A DNA stretch of 44,494 nt from Thermobifida cellulosilytica TB100 (GCF_001517975.1 NZ_KQ950186.1:1273-45766); one strand, 5' to 3'. Numbered from the stretch's first letter, positions 31,548-39,843 are shown. A program made the numbers and translations. The notes: generated by a model not told the origin, from the sequence alone.

Positions 31548-32414
31548 TCAGGCGGTCTCCTGGCTGCTCGGCCGGTCCGTCGGCCGACTCGGCTTGGTGG
31601 CGCGGACGATCGCGCCGTGCATGCCGGGGGCGACCTCGTGGGTGAACCGGACCTCGGCGTCGGCGAAGCCTGCGGCGGCCAGGTGGGCGAGGTACTCGGC
31701 GCGGGAGAGGGCGCCGGCGATGCAGCCGACGTAGGAGCCGCGCTCGACGCGCTCCTCGGGGCTGAGGTGGTCCTCGGCGACGACGTCGGAGATCCCGATC
31801 CGGCCGCCCGGGGTCAGGACGCGGAACATCTCGGCGATGACCTTGGGCTTGTCGACCGAGAGGTTGATGACGCAGTTGGAGATGACCACGTCGACCGACG
31901 CGTCGGGCAGGGGCACGTCCTCGATGGTGCCCTTGAGGAACTCCACGTTGGCGGCTCCGGCCTTGGCGGCGTTGGCCCGGGCGAGGTCGAGCATCTCGTC
32001 GGTCATGTCGACGCCGTAGACGAATCCGGTCTCACCGACGCGGCGGGCGGACAGGAGCACGTCGATGCCGCCGCCGGAGCCGAGGTCGAGGACCCGCTCG
32101 CCGGCGCGGAGGTCGGCCACCGCGGTCGGGTTGCCGCAGCCCAGGCTGGCCGCGACCGCCTCGGCGGGCAGGGCGTCCTGCTCGTCGCTGCTGTAGAGCG
32201 CCGCACCGAAGGACTCGTCGACCGTCCCGGCGCTGTCGCTGCCGCAGCAGGAGGAGGCCTCTCGGCGGTCGTCGAGCTCCTGAAGCTGGTCGTTGAGCTC
32301 GGTGTTGGCCGTGCCCGCCGCGACCGCGGCAGCAGCCTGGGCGTAGCGGTTGCGGACTTCCTCGCGTACCTCGTCGGGAGTCTGCGTGCGGGGCTGCGGG
32401 CTGCTCGTGGTCAC
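31548..32414 (-). CDS. arsM: Arsenite S-adenosylmethionine methyltransferase
   Basis: Methylates As(III) with SAM, giving volatile or less retained methylarsenicals. 288 residues from GTG 32414, with GGAGGAG (minus strand, 32430-32424) upstream. Begins TPDEVREEVRNRYAQAA, typical of ArsM. SAM-binding motif VLDLGSGGGIDVLLSA. Cysteines in the expected places are SSCCGSDS, SLGCGNP, ISNCVINLSVDKPKV and SYVGCIAGALS, covering the As-binding set. It is divergent from arsR with a shared operator region. No arsenite efflux pump or arsenate reductase gene lies nearby. Confidence 0.94.
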   Translation of the reverse strand: MTTSSPQPRTQTPDEVREEVRNRYAQAAAAVAAGTANTELNDQLQELDDRREASSCCGSDSAGTVDESFGAALYSSDEQDALPAEAVAASLGCGNPTAVADLRAGERVLDLGSGGGIDVLLSARRVGETGFVYGVDMTDEMLDLARANAAKAGAANVEFLKGTIEDVPLPDASVDVVISNCVINLSVDKPKVIAEMFRVLTPGGRIGISDVVAEDHLSPEERVERGSYVGCIAGALSRAEYLAHLAAAGFADAEVRFTHEVAPGMHGAIVRATKPSRPTDRPSSQETA

Positions 32415-32449
32415 GGCGGTACGCTCCTCCGGTTTCGCATCGACGGGTT

Positions 32450-32479
32450 TCGATGCATCGAGATTCTTCGATGTATCGA
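32450..32479. promoter_or_regulatory. ArsR operator between arsM and arsR
   Basis: Inverted repeat CATCGA-GATTCT-TCGATG centred at 32464, extended to ATGCATCGA / TCGATGTAT (one mismatch). It sits in the 96-bp divergent promoter region and has the layout of SmtB/ArsR-family operators. Each half is itself close to the palindrome TCGATNNATCGA. It can shut both arsM and arsR in the absence of arsenite. Confidence 0.7.
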
Positions 32480-32510
32480 CGATTGTCAATGGGTTTGGCA
32501 TCATGGGTCC

Positions 32511-32870
32511 ATGGCCACCCGAACAGTGCTGCCGGTCCTGGACGTCCAAGCGGCCGCGGCGGCGTGCTGCTCGCCGGTCACGGGCGGCGTCCTCGGCGTG
32601 GAGGAGGCGCAGCGGCTCGCACGCGTGTTCAGGGCGCTGGGGGATCCCACCCGGGTCCGCCTGCTGTCACTGATCGCCGCGCGGCCCGACCGTGAGGCCT
32701 GCATCTGCGAGCTCACCGAGCCGGTCGGGCTCGCGCAGCCGACGGTCTCCCACCACATGAAGCAGTTGGTCGACGCGGGACTCGTCGTCCGCGAGCAGCG
32801 CGGGAGGTGGGCGTTCTACCGCCTCGTCGAGGGCACCCTCGCGGCCCTCAGCGAAGCCCTCAAGCCCTGA
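32511..32870 (+). CDS. arsR: ArsR-family arsenic-responsive repressor
   Basis: Winged-helix repressor released from DNA by As(III). 119 residues from ATG 32511. Core ARVFRALGDPTRVRLLSLIA, recognition helix AQPTVSHHMKQLVDAGLV, wing REQRGRWAFYRL. Cys19-Cys20 (CCSP) in the N-terminal arm and Cys64/Cys66 (ACICEL) could form a three-Cys arsenic site. The adjacent N-terminal pair resembles the Corynebacterium glutamicum ArsR1 site (Cys15-Cys16-Cys55), unlike E. coli ArsR, which uses cysteines in the DNA-binding helix. CATCAT 6 nt before the ATG and no ribosome-binding site suggest a leaderless mRNA. Confidence 0.93.
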   Translation: MATRTVLPVLDVQAAAAACCSPVTGGVLGVEEAQRLARVFRALGDPTRVRLLSLIAARPDREACICELTEPVGLAQPTVSHHMKQLVDAGLVVREQRGRWAFYRLVEGTLAALSEALKP

Positions 32871-33092
32871 ACCGGAGTCAGGGCGTCGACCGCGTCAGGG
32901 TGGGAGACGGGCGGCGTGGGCACAGCCGAACGCCTGCGTGTGCCACCCCGCAGCCCCGTGTGGCGCGGGATCTGATCGCCGCCTGAGACGCGATTTCGGC
33001 AGTCCCCGTTTGCTGACCCGGGACCGTTCCGTGTCCCCGCTCCGAGGCGCGGCGCTCCGGAGTGCCTACTCCCGGCGACCTAGACTGGCGGC

Positions 33093-33389
33093 ATGATCGT
33101 CGCTTTCTCCGTGACTCCGATAGGCGTCGGCGAGTCCGTGGCCCCCGCTGTGGCCCGTGCCGTCAAGGTGGTCCGGGACAGTGGGCTGCCCAACCGCACC
33201 GACGCCATGTTCACCAGCATCGAGGGGGAGTGGGACGAGGTGATGGACGTCGTCCGGCGCGCCGTCGAGGCCGCCGCAGAGGGCGCGTCGCGGGTGAGCC
33301 TGGTCCTCAAGGCCGACATCCGCGAGGGCGTCACCGACGGCCTGACCCGCAAGGTCGAGGCGGTCGAGACCCTGCTGCGGGAGGAGTAG
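33093..33389 (+). CDS. MTH1187/YkoF-type thiamine-binding protein
   Basis: 98-residue ferredoxin-like-fold protein from ATG 33093. [32 protein letters not shown] and the [17 protein letters not shown] stretch match the MTH1187 family, members of which bind thiamine or related ligands. It contains no membrane segment. TAGACT at 33081-33086 is 6 nt before the ATG, so it is probably leaderless. The 222-bp gap after arsR holds only a GGCACA/TGTGCC hairpin. Physiological ligand unproven. Confidence 0.85.
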   Translation: MIVAFSVTPIGVGESVAPAVARAVKVVRDSGLPNRTDAMFTSIEGEWDEVMDVVRRAVEAAAEGASRVSLVLKADIREGVTDGLTRKVEAVETLLREE

Positions 33390-33403
33390 GCCGGGCGGCC
33401 CGC

Positions 33404-33721
33404 TCAGGACAGCTCCACGCCGAGCAGGCGGGCGGTCCGCTCCACGCTCTGCGCCAGGTCGTCGCAGTCGCCCAGGTACATGCCGAACGACGTCACGAAG
33501 ACGTGGCCGTCCTCGCGCCGCTCGCAGAAGACGTCCTCCACGGCGAACTCGGACCGGGGGTTGCTCACCCGCAGGAACGGCGTGCCGTCCTCGATGACCC
33601 GGGCCCAGATCCCGTGCGGGGCGACCGCCTCGGCCAGGCGGGCGAGCCGCCGCCGCTGGAGGGAGTGGGTCAGGATCGTGGCCGGCGCGGGGGCGCGGCG
33701 GCTGTGGGTGGAGTGGGCCAT
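33404..33721 (-). CDS. Small actinomycete protein of unknown function
   Basis: 105 residues from ATG 33721, with GAGGA about 8 nt upstream. A basic N-terminus is followed by a compact alpha/beta body (HGIWARVIEDGTPFLRVSNP, FAVEDVFCERREDGHVFVTSFGMYLGDCDDL). I recall similar small proteins in other actinomycetes near XRE-family regulators, but have no function for them. Its upstream region carries two copies of an operator-like sequence (33760-33811), so it is probably tightly regulated. No partner regulator is encoded in the window. Confidence 0.7.
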   Translation of the reverse strand: MAHSTHSRRAPAPATILTHSLQRRRLARLAEAVAPHGIWARVIEDGTPFLRVSNPRSEFAVEDVFCERREDGHVFVTSFGMYLGDCDDLAQSVERTARLLGVELS

Positions 33722-33759
33722 GGTGGTGTCCTCACAAGCTGGGTAAACTCCAGTTCGCT

Positions 33760-33811
33760 TTCACGTATTGTGAACGTGGGGCCACCTTCGATCACGTATT
33801 GTCACCGTGAC
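33760..33811. promoter_or_regulatory. Tandem operator-like sites upstream of the small protein gene
   Basis: TTCACGTATTGTGAA (33760-33774), an inverted repeat with arms TTCAC/GTGAA, is followed 31 bp (three helical turns) later by ATCACGTATTGTCAC (33791-33805), which shares TCACGTATTGT. The second site runs into the perfect palindrome GTCACCGTGAC (33801-33811). They lie 40-90 bp upstream of the gene that starts at 33721 on the minus strand. A related site is at 26272-26285. The regulator is unknown. Confidence 0.55.
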
Positions 33812-33842
33812 ACGCCGCCCGGCCGTCCGGGGCGGGGCACGG

Positions 33843-35816
33843 TCAGCGCAGTCCGACGGCCCTGCGCACCGCGGAGGTCAGGCGCACCGGGGCCACGGTG
33901 AGGAAGACTCCCCTGCGGTCCGCCCACAGCTTGGCGTAGACCGGTCGGCCTCGCCGCCACCAGCGCCGCCCGGTCGCGCTCAGGGACCCCCGCAGCGCCA
34001 GCCCGCGAACCTGGTCCCCGCCCGTGGCCGGGACGAGGGAGAACGACCATCTGCCGAAGGGCAGCGCCTCCTCGCCGTCCAGCAGCCGCAGGAGGCGGGT
34101 GAACGAGCCGTCCTCGGCCGCCTCGACCGGCAGGTCCACGGTCCGGCCGTCCCCGTCGCGGGCCCGGAGCAGGAAGGGGCCGACGGCGTCCACCGAGCCG
34201 CGCAGCAGCAGGGCGGCCCGCTTCTGTGCGGCCCACTCCGCGGAGCCGACCTCGGCGGAGGCGGGCGGCTTGTGCATGGCCCCGTCCACGTCGAGGGTGA
34301 GGTTGCTGTACGGCTGGGTGTAGTAGGCGGTGACGAACCCGCCGAGGGCGGGGACGACGCGGTGCTGCCGCTTGGCGGAGACCTCCGGGGAGCGCCGCGA
34401 GCCGATCCGCACCTCCCGGGACACCCCCTGCACCACGACGTTGAGGGAGACGTCCCACAGGCCGCGGGGGAGCGGTGCGCCGTCGGCGGCGCGGGACAGG
34501 TCCACCACCGTGTCGAACTCCGCGGGCACGGTCCCCCCGTCCCCGTCCACCGGCTCCGCCGCGGGGAGCGGCGCCACCGGAAGGCGGTGCTCGACCCGGC
34601 TCTCCCGCTCGCGCAGCACCAGTTCGCTGCCCTCCGCCAGGCCGCCGAGCCGGTCGAGGGCGGCCCGCCCGCGCAGCCGCAGCCGCGGGCCGTTCCAGGA
34701 GACCTCGTGGACGTGGTGGTGGACGGGGAGCTCCCCGGTGACGTCGAAGACCTCGTCGGGGACGGACAGCTCCGGGTCCCGGAAGAAGGGGTAGGCGCCG
34801 TAGACCCGACCCTTCTCGACCACCAGGGGGGTCGTGCGCCCCTCCAGGGTGTGCCGCATGACCTCCAGGGTCTCCTCGAGACGCCCGACCCGGATCAGCC
34901 ACAGCCGCAGCCGGTCCGCGGCGGGCATGCCCTGCTGGACCCCCTCGGAGCACCAGGCGCGCACGAAGCCGCGGAACTCCTCGAACACCGCTGCCCGCTG
35001 CTCGGGGTCGGCCTCGGCGAGCAGGTGGGTGAGGAACTCGCGCTGGTCGCTCTGGAAGTGGCGGCGCAGCAGCCGGTCCCGCTTCGGCCCCTCCTCGACC
35101 TCGCGGGTGAGCAGGTCGAACACGGCGCGCAGGAAGGGGAGCCGCCGCAGCGCCCCGTCGGGACGGGAGGTGTTGTTGCCGCCGTCGTCCCGCAGGACGG
35201 CGTAGTAGCAGTCGTAGTCGGCCACCACCGAGATCACCGAGGCGTTGAGGTAGGCGGTGGCGGTGAACGGCTGGTCCTGGCCGACGGTGAGGCGCGGGTC
35301 GAAGCGGAGCCCGAGGTCTTCGAGGAACGCCCGGCGGAAGAGCTTGGTCGGCCCCAGCGCCCAGTAGACGTTGGAGTCGAACACGGTGGTCTTCGGCTGG
35401 TTGTGGCGGAACATCGAGACGGGCACGGTCCGTCCGCCGACCCCGACCATCTTGCCGAGGACCACGTCGGAGCCGTTGGCGTCGGCCATGGCGACCATGC
35501 GCTCCAGCGCCTCGGCGCCGAGCCAGTCGTCGGCGTCCAGGAAGAAGACGTAGCGGCCGGTGGCCAGGTCCAGCCCGACGTTGCGCGGTTTGGCGGGGCC
35601 TCCCGAGTTCTCCTGGTGGACCACCCTCATGCTGGGGCAGCGCGCGGCGAAGCGGTCGAGTTCCTCTCCGGTGCCGTCGGTGGACCCGTCGTCGACCGCG
35701 ATGACCTCCAGCCGGTCGACGCCGATCGACTGCTCGAGCACGGACTCGACGCACTTGACCACATACGGCATCGCGTTGTAGGCGCCGATGACGACGCTGA
35801 CGTCAGGTTGGGACAT
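33843..35816 (-). CDS. Glycosyltransferase family 2 protein with C-terminal beta-rich domains (wall teichoic acid type)
   Basis: 657 residues from ATG 35816 (GGAG 8-9 nt upstream). The N-terminal GT2 domain (about 1-230) has VSVVIGAYNAMPYV, EVIAVDDGSTDGT and the metal-binding FFLDADDWL. Then a helical segment (about 240-330) and two or three beta-rich, Ig-like modules (about 340-657) that resemble the oligomerisation region of staphylococcal TarS/TarP, which add GlcNAc to ribitol-phosphate polymers. No membrane segment. Next to a TagF/TarL-like polymerase and a CDP-ribitol synthase, it is probably the glycosyltransferase that decorates the wall polymer. It is a separate unit, since a terminator (36350-36384) and its own regulatory region lie upstream. 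The sugar donated cannot be deduced. Confidence 0.85.
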   Translation of the reverse strand: MSQPDVSVVIGAYNAMPYVVKCVESVLEQSIGVDRLEVIAVDDGSTDGTGEELDRFAARCPSMRVVHQENSGGPAKPRNVGLDLATGRYVFFLDADDWLGAEALERMVAMADANGSDVVLGKMVGVGGRTVPVSMFRHNQPKTTVFDSNVYWALGPTKLFRRAFLEDLGLRFDPRLTVGQDQPFTATAYLNASVISVVADYDCYYAVLRDDGGNNTSRPDGALRRLPFLRAVFDLLTREVEEGPKRDRLLRRHFQSDQREFLTHLLAEADPEQRAAVFEEFRGFVRAWCSEGVQQGMPAADRLRLWLIRVGRLEETLEVMRHTLEGRTTPLVVEKGRVYGAYPFFRDPELSVPDEVFDVTGELPVHHHVHEVSWNGPRLRLRGRAALDRLGGLAEGSELVLRERESRVEHRLPVAPLPAAEPVDGDGGTVPAEFDTVVDLSRAADGAPLPRGLWDVSLNVVVQGVSREVRIGSRRSPEVSAKRQHRVVPALGGFVTAYYTQPYSNLTLDVDGAMHKPPASAEVGSAEWAAQKRAALLLRGSVDAVGPFLLRARDGDGRTVDLPVEAAEDGSFTRLLRLLDGEEALPFGRWSFSLVPATGGDQVRGLALRGSLSATGRRWWRRGRPVYAKLWADRRGVFLTVAPVRLTSAVRRAVGLR

Positions 35817-36349
35817 CGAGGAGACTCCGACTTGTCGCTGGTGGACCACGGACGGATCGGGGTGGTCCGGGCTGGGCGTGCGGCGGGGGACTCCGGGGTG
35901 GCGGGTGCCGTCCGACAGCCTGGGATTTCGGGACTGTTTCGGTGGTGTTTCGGCAGTGTTTCGGCTCACGTGCTTCCGGCAATCTACCGAAAAAGCCCGA
36001 AATAGGGAAAACATGGAGTAGTGGGGATGGATTGCCCAAGGTTTCCCGGGGCAGTGCAACGGCGGACAGCCGGGGCCGAATACGCCGGGGCGGTCCCGGC
36101 GGACCCCGCTTCCCACGGGGATCCGCCTCGTCCTCCTCTTTTCCGCCGCGGCTCCCGACGGGCAGGACCCGACTCGGCAGAATTTCCTGAAGAGAATCTC
36201 CGGTTCTTTCGGAAAAGGACCCGGTGCTCCGCGGTTTCCGGAAAGCGGTCCGGGCGCCGCCCTCGGGACCGGAACCGAGGACTCCGCGGCCGTACCGCGC
36301 CCGCTGCGAGACCCGCCCGCGGCCCCGCGGCACAGACGCCGGACAACGC
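35817..36349 (-). promoter_or_regulatory. Regulatory region upstream of the teichoic acid glycosyltransferase gene
   Basis: 533 nt without a convincing gene. On the minus strand TAGATT (35986-35981) is a good -10, with a weak TTTCCC -35 18 bp before it. Short elements built on TTTCGG/CCGAAA crowd the region: four direct copies at 35925-35964, CCGAAA at 35987 and 35997 in the opposite sense, and palindromes TTTCGGAAA (36207-36215) and TTTCCGGAAA (36235-36244). The stretch 35980-36020 is notably A-rich for this genome. Confidence 0.4.
35925..35964. repeat. Four 11-bp-period direct repeats of (A/G)TTTCGG
   Basis: ATTTCGG at 35925, then GTTTCGG at 35936, 35947 and 35958, each separated by exactly four bases, so the heptamer recurs every 11 bp on the same face of the helix. 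This is the architecture of tandem sites for OmpR/PhoB-type or SARP regulators, such as Streptomyces PHO boxes, though the heptamer is not the PHO sequence. It lies about 110-150 bp upstream of the glycosyltransferase start. Confidence 0.7.
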
Positions 36350-36384
36350 AAAGGGGCGGCGGTCCGGTGGACCGCCGCCCCTTT
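36350..36384 (-). terminator. Terminator after the teichoic acid polymerase gene
   Basis: Perfect 16-bp stem AAAGGGGCGGCGGTCC / GGACCGCCGCCCCTTT with a GGT loop, 17 nt beyond the stop of the polymerase gene on the minus strand. Flanked by A-rich and T-rich ends, so it should work in both directions. Confidence 0.85.
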
Positions 36385-36400
36385 CACGGGCCGGAGACGA

Positions 36401-38389
36401 TCACAGCGTCACAGAGGACTTCTCCCGCCGGGCCACGGCCTCGCGGGCCCGCTCGTAGAGGTCGTCGACCGCCTGGGCGAACCGGACCTGGGAGGGCGGC
36501 TCGTCCGGGCCGAGCAGGTAGGTCTTCAGCTTGCGCCGCTCCTCGGCGAAGGCGTCGGAGAGGGGGTTCTCCATCGCCTCCAGGGCCTGCTCCAGACCGG
36601 TGCCGTCGGGCCGCAGCAGGTAGGCCGCCCCGGCGGTGGGGTTCTCGATCCGGAACTGTTCATCGGAGATTCCCACGCAGTTGGTGATCGCGTAGGGCTT
36701 GCCGCTGAAGATGAAGTCGGCGACCACGCTGGAGATGTCGCTGATCAGCAGGTCGCTGCGGTTGAAGCAGGAGTACAGGGTGGGACGCGGACCCTGGATG
36801 ACCAGGTGGCGCTGCTCGCCCTGGTCGGCCCAGTACACCTGGTGCCACTCCTCGACGAGCCGGTTGAGCTCGTCGAGCAGCGCCGGGTCCAGGCGTCCGT
36901 TGTCCCGGGAGCGCTGGGCCTCGTCCACCCGCTCGTCGAAGGTCCCCACCTCGGCGAGGCGCTTCTCCAACTGGGCGAGCCGACGCCGGGCCTCCTCGGT
37001 GCCGGAGGGGTAACCGGCACGCTGGTTGGCCTCGTTGATCAGGGCGGTGATGCGGTGGTGCGCGGCACGGGCGCGCGGGTCGCGGATGCCGGTGAAGGGG
37101 TGCGGCTTGTACATCACCCTGATGCCCGGCACCTCCAGCAGCTTGGCGATCAGGGTGGGACCGGCCGCCATCAGCGAGGTGTTGCCCGGGTCGTCGGTCC
37201 AGCCCTCCCAGGTGGGCGCGTAGAGCACGGTGCGGACCCGGTTGTCGGTGGGACCCACCCGGATGGGGTCGAGCTGGGGCCGCCCCACCTCCACGATCTC
37301 GTCGTCGCGCACCCCGACCTGGGCGACGCGATAGCGGTCGCGCCCGGCCTGGCCGGCGGTCCAGACCTCGTCGTAGACCTTGCTGTAGGGGTTGACGCTG
37401 GCGATCTTGTCGCTGTCCCCGTGCCCGATGAACACGTGCTTGATCTTCGGGTTGCGCAGCATGTGGATGTTCTTGCCGGTGTTGGCCGCGTACAGGCAGA
37501 CCCCGGCGGGCTCGAAGTCCAGCGCCATCAGGTCGTTGGCCTTGGGAACGCACAGCACCGGGATGGAGGTCAGCCCGAGGTTCGCCGCCACGGCCCGCTC
37601 CCGCAGCACGATGAGGGAGCGGCGGGGGAGCTTGGCCACGGAGTCCAGCCACATGTTGATCTGGTAGGCGGAGTCGGCCGACCCCGAGAAGTACAGGATC
37701 ACCTCGGGCCGGTACTCGCGCAGCCACTGCTGGACGTACTTGAGCACCTTGCCGGTGCCGGGGATGCGGTTCGAGCTCAGCAGGAACGGCGCCAGCACGA
37801 CGGCCGCGACCAGGATGCCCGCGACCGACAGCAGCGCTCCTCCGGCGGCGTAGACCGGATCGTGGGTCGCCGCGAAGCCGATGCCCCCCGCGACCAGGGG
37901 GGCGTCCAGCAGCAGAACCCGGTTCATCCCGTTGCGGGCCAGCCAGTTCGGCGGGCCGTCGGGGATGTTCAGCGGACCCAGGTCGATGTTGCGGGTGACC
38001 ACCGGCAGTTGCCGGACGCGGCGCAGCCTGCGCAGCATCAGGTCGTAGCCCGTCTGGAGGGTGAACAGCGCCACGGCGCCGCCGACCATCCACCAGAAGC
38101 CCGCGACGGAGGGGGAGGCCAGCAGGCCGACGAAGCCCACCACGAGCAGTTGCCGCAGCAGCGCCCGCGTCGTGCCGCCCAGGCGGAACTGCGTCAGGTA
38201 CTTGCCCAGGTCGTGGCTGGTGGCCTGGACGAACGCGTCGGCGCCGTAGGCCAGCACCGCGCCCAGGGCGAACAGCCACACCGACAGGGTGAAGGTCCCC
38301 GCGACCAGGGCGAGGTAGCCGACACCGATCAGTGCGAGCAGGACGAGCGTGCCCGTGCCCAGTCGTTGGATCAGTTGTGTCAGGTTCAC
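36401..38389 (-). CDS. TagF/TarL-like CDP-polyol phosphotransferase with N-terminal membrane domain
   Basis: Polymerises glycerol- or ribitol-phosphate units into wall teichoic acid on the inner face of the membrane. GTG start at 38389 overlaps the stop of the preceding gene (GTGA); 662 residues. N-terminal part (about 1-220) has five or six hydrophobic segments (LVLLALIGVGYLALVAG, LLVVGFVGLLASPSV, FWWMVGGAVALF, ALLSVAGILVAAVVLAPFLL). The glyphos_transf domain (about 240-650) shows FIGHGDSDK, LYAPTWEGWTDDP, YKPHPFTG and SDISSVVADFIFSGKP. Most Bacillus/Staphylococcus enzymes lack such a membrane domain. Paired with a CDP-ribitol synthase, ribitol phosphate is the likely substrate. Confidence 0.9.
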   Translation of the reverse strand: MNLTQLIQRLGTGTLVLLALIGVGYLALVAGTFTLSVWLFALGAVLAYGADAFVQATSHDLGKYLTQFRLGGTTRALLRQLLVVGFVGLLASPSVAGFWWMVGGAVALFTLQTGYDLMLRRLRRVRQLPVVTRNIDLGPLNIPDGPPNWLARNGMNRVLLLDAPLVAGGIGFAATHDPVYAAGGALLSVAGILVAAVVLAPFLLSSNRIPGTGKVLKYVQQWLREYRPEVILYFSGSADSAYQINMWLDSVAKLPRRSLIVLRERAVAANLGLTSIPVLCVPKANDLMALDFEPAGVCLYAANTGKNIHMLRNPKIKHVFIGHGDSDKIASVNPYSKVYDEVWTAGQAGRDRYRVAQVGVRDDEIVEVGRPQLDPIRVGPTDNRVRTVLYAPTWEGWTDDPGNTSLMAAGPTLIAKLLEVPGIRVMYKPHPFTGIRDPRARAAHHRITALINEANQRAGYPSGTEEARRRLAQLEKRLAEVGTFDERVDEAQRSRDNGRLDPALLDELNRLVEEWHQVYWADQGEQRHLVIQGPRPTLYSCFNRSDLLISDISSVVADFIFSGKPYAITNCVGISDEQFRIENPTAGAAYLLRPDGTGLEQALEAMENPLSDAFAEERRKLKTYLLGPDEPPSQVRFAQAVDDLYERAREAVARREKSSVTL

Positions 38390-39843
38390 TCGGAGCCCTT
38401 TCCGGTGGATTCGGCCTCCTGGCGACTGGCCGCGACCGGGTCTTCGCGGCGGACGTCGATCACGTGGCCGGTCAGATCCGACAGCAGGACGTCGAGCGAG
38501 GTGCGGGCCACCTTCTCGGCGCTGAGGAGGGTGTGCGCGGGCTCCTCGCCGAACGCCTGGGTGCGCATCGGGGTCTGGGTGCGCTCGGGGTTGATGCAGT
38601 TGATCCGGACGCCGTCGGCCGCCCACTCGTCGGCGAGCGCCTGGGTCAGGTTGACCGTGGCGGCCTTGGCCGACGAGTAGAGGCTGTAGTCGGCCCGGCC
38701 CCGGGTGTAGGAGCTGGAGGTGTAGAGCAGCAGTTGGCCGCGGGTGCGGGAGAGGTAGGGGAACGATGCCTTGGCGATGTGCACGGGGGCGAGGTAGTTG
38801 ACGCGCAGCGCCTCTTCGATGGTCGCCTCGTCGGTCTGGTCGAGCCGGCCGATGCGCAGGACGCCGGCGGTGTTGACCACGTAGTCGATCCGTCCGGTGG
38901 CGGAGTACGCCTGGGCCAGTGCGGCGGCCACGTCGGCGGGGTTCTCCACGTGTGTGCGGGTGGCGCTGCGGCTGTAGCGGAAGACGCGCGCGCCGTACTG
39001 CTCGGCCAGGTCGGCGACGCCCGCGCCGATGCCGTAGCTGCCGCCGAAGACGACCATGGTGCTGCCGGTGAGCCGCTGCCGGTAGTCCTCCTCGCCGAAC
39101 TCCGGCGTGGTGCTGGAGGCGAGCTGGAACAGCTTGTCGGCGATGAAGATGTCGACGGGCTGGGTGACCTTCATGTTGTGCTCGTCGCCGGGGACCACGA
39201 AGATCGGGGTGCCCGGCAGGTAGCGCAGCACGACGGTGCAGTCGTCGGTGGCCTCGAAGGCGGGGTCCTCCCACGCCTTGGCGTAGGCGTCCTTGATGGT
39301 GCCCAGTCGGAAGCCCTGCGGGGTCTGGCCGCGGCGCAGCCGGGAGCGGCGGGGCACGTCGGTGATGATGTCGTTGTCGTCGACCTCGATGATGGTGTCC
39401 GACGAGGGGATGGCGACGTCCACCGCGGAGTAGTCGTCGAGGGCCTTGACGCAGTCGGCGATGATGCGCTGCGACAGCAGCGGGCGCACCGCGTCGTGGA
39501 AGAGCACCTTGGTGGTCGGGTCGTAGTCGGTCAGCACGTCGAGGGCGAGCTGGGTGGTGGCGTTGCGGGAGGTGCCGCCCGGCAGCACTCGGGAGACCTT
39601 CGTGAACCCGGCCTTGCGGACGATCTCCTCGGCGTCCTTGACGAAGCCGGGGTTCATCATGAGGACGATCTCGTCGACGTCGGGTGCCTCCTCGAAGAGG
39701 GCGAGGGTGTGCTCCAGGATCGGCTTGCCGGCGATCTTGAGCAACTGCTTGGGAGTGCTCAAACCGATGCGCTGGCCGCTGCCTCCTGCGAGGACCACGG
39801 CGACGGTCCGGGGATGGGACCCGGACTGAGCTTTCTTAGGCAA
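38386..39843 (-). CDS. Bifunctional CDP-ribitol synthase: cytidylyltransferase fused to SDR reductase
   Basis: 485 residues. The N-terminal IspD/TarI-like domain (about 1-235: VAVVLAGGSGQRIG, PKQLLKIAGKPILEHT, FHDAVRPLLS) couples CTP to a pentitol phosphate. The C-terminal short-chain dehydrogenase (about 245-470: VVFGGSYGIGAGVADLA, NTAGVL, catalytic YSSAK) would reduce ribulose 5-phosphate to ribitol 5-phosphate. The same fusion order is known from Haemophilus Bcs1/Acs1. Start codon is a TTG at 39843 with GGGAG five bases upstream, unusual here. It is the first gene of the unit and translationally coupled to the polymerase. The 257-bp gap upstream shows no clear promoter. Confidence 0.9.
   Translation of the reverse strand: MPKKAQSGSHPRTVAVVLAGGSGQRIGLSTPKQLLKIAGKPILEHTLALFEEAPDVDEIVLMMNPGFVKDAEEIVRKAGFTKVSRVLPGGTSRNATTQLALDVLTDYDPTTKVLFHDAVRPLLSQRIIADCVKALDDYSAVDVAIPSSDTIIEVDDNDIITDVPRRSRLRRGQTPQGFRLGTIKDAYAKAWEDPAFEATDDCTVVLRYLPGTPIFVVPGDEHNMKVTQPVDIFIADKLFQLASSTTPEFGEEDYRQRLTGSTMVVFGGSYGIGAGVADLAEQYGARVFRYSRSATRTHVENPADVAAALAQAYSATGRIDYVVNTAGVLRIGRLDQTDEATIEEALRVNYLAPVHIAKASFPYLSRTRGQLLLYTSSSYTRGRADYSLYSSAKAATVNLTQALADEWAADGVRINCINPERTQTPMRTQAFGEEPAHTLLSAEKVARTSLDVLLSDLTGHVIDVRREDPVAASRQEAESTGKGSE

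Noticed and set aside
33801-33811. BldD-like box GTCACCGTGAC
   Set aside because: The palindrome is perfect, but its 9-11 bp spacing does not fit the BldD consensus; kept only as part of the unknown operator cluster.
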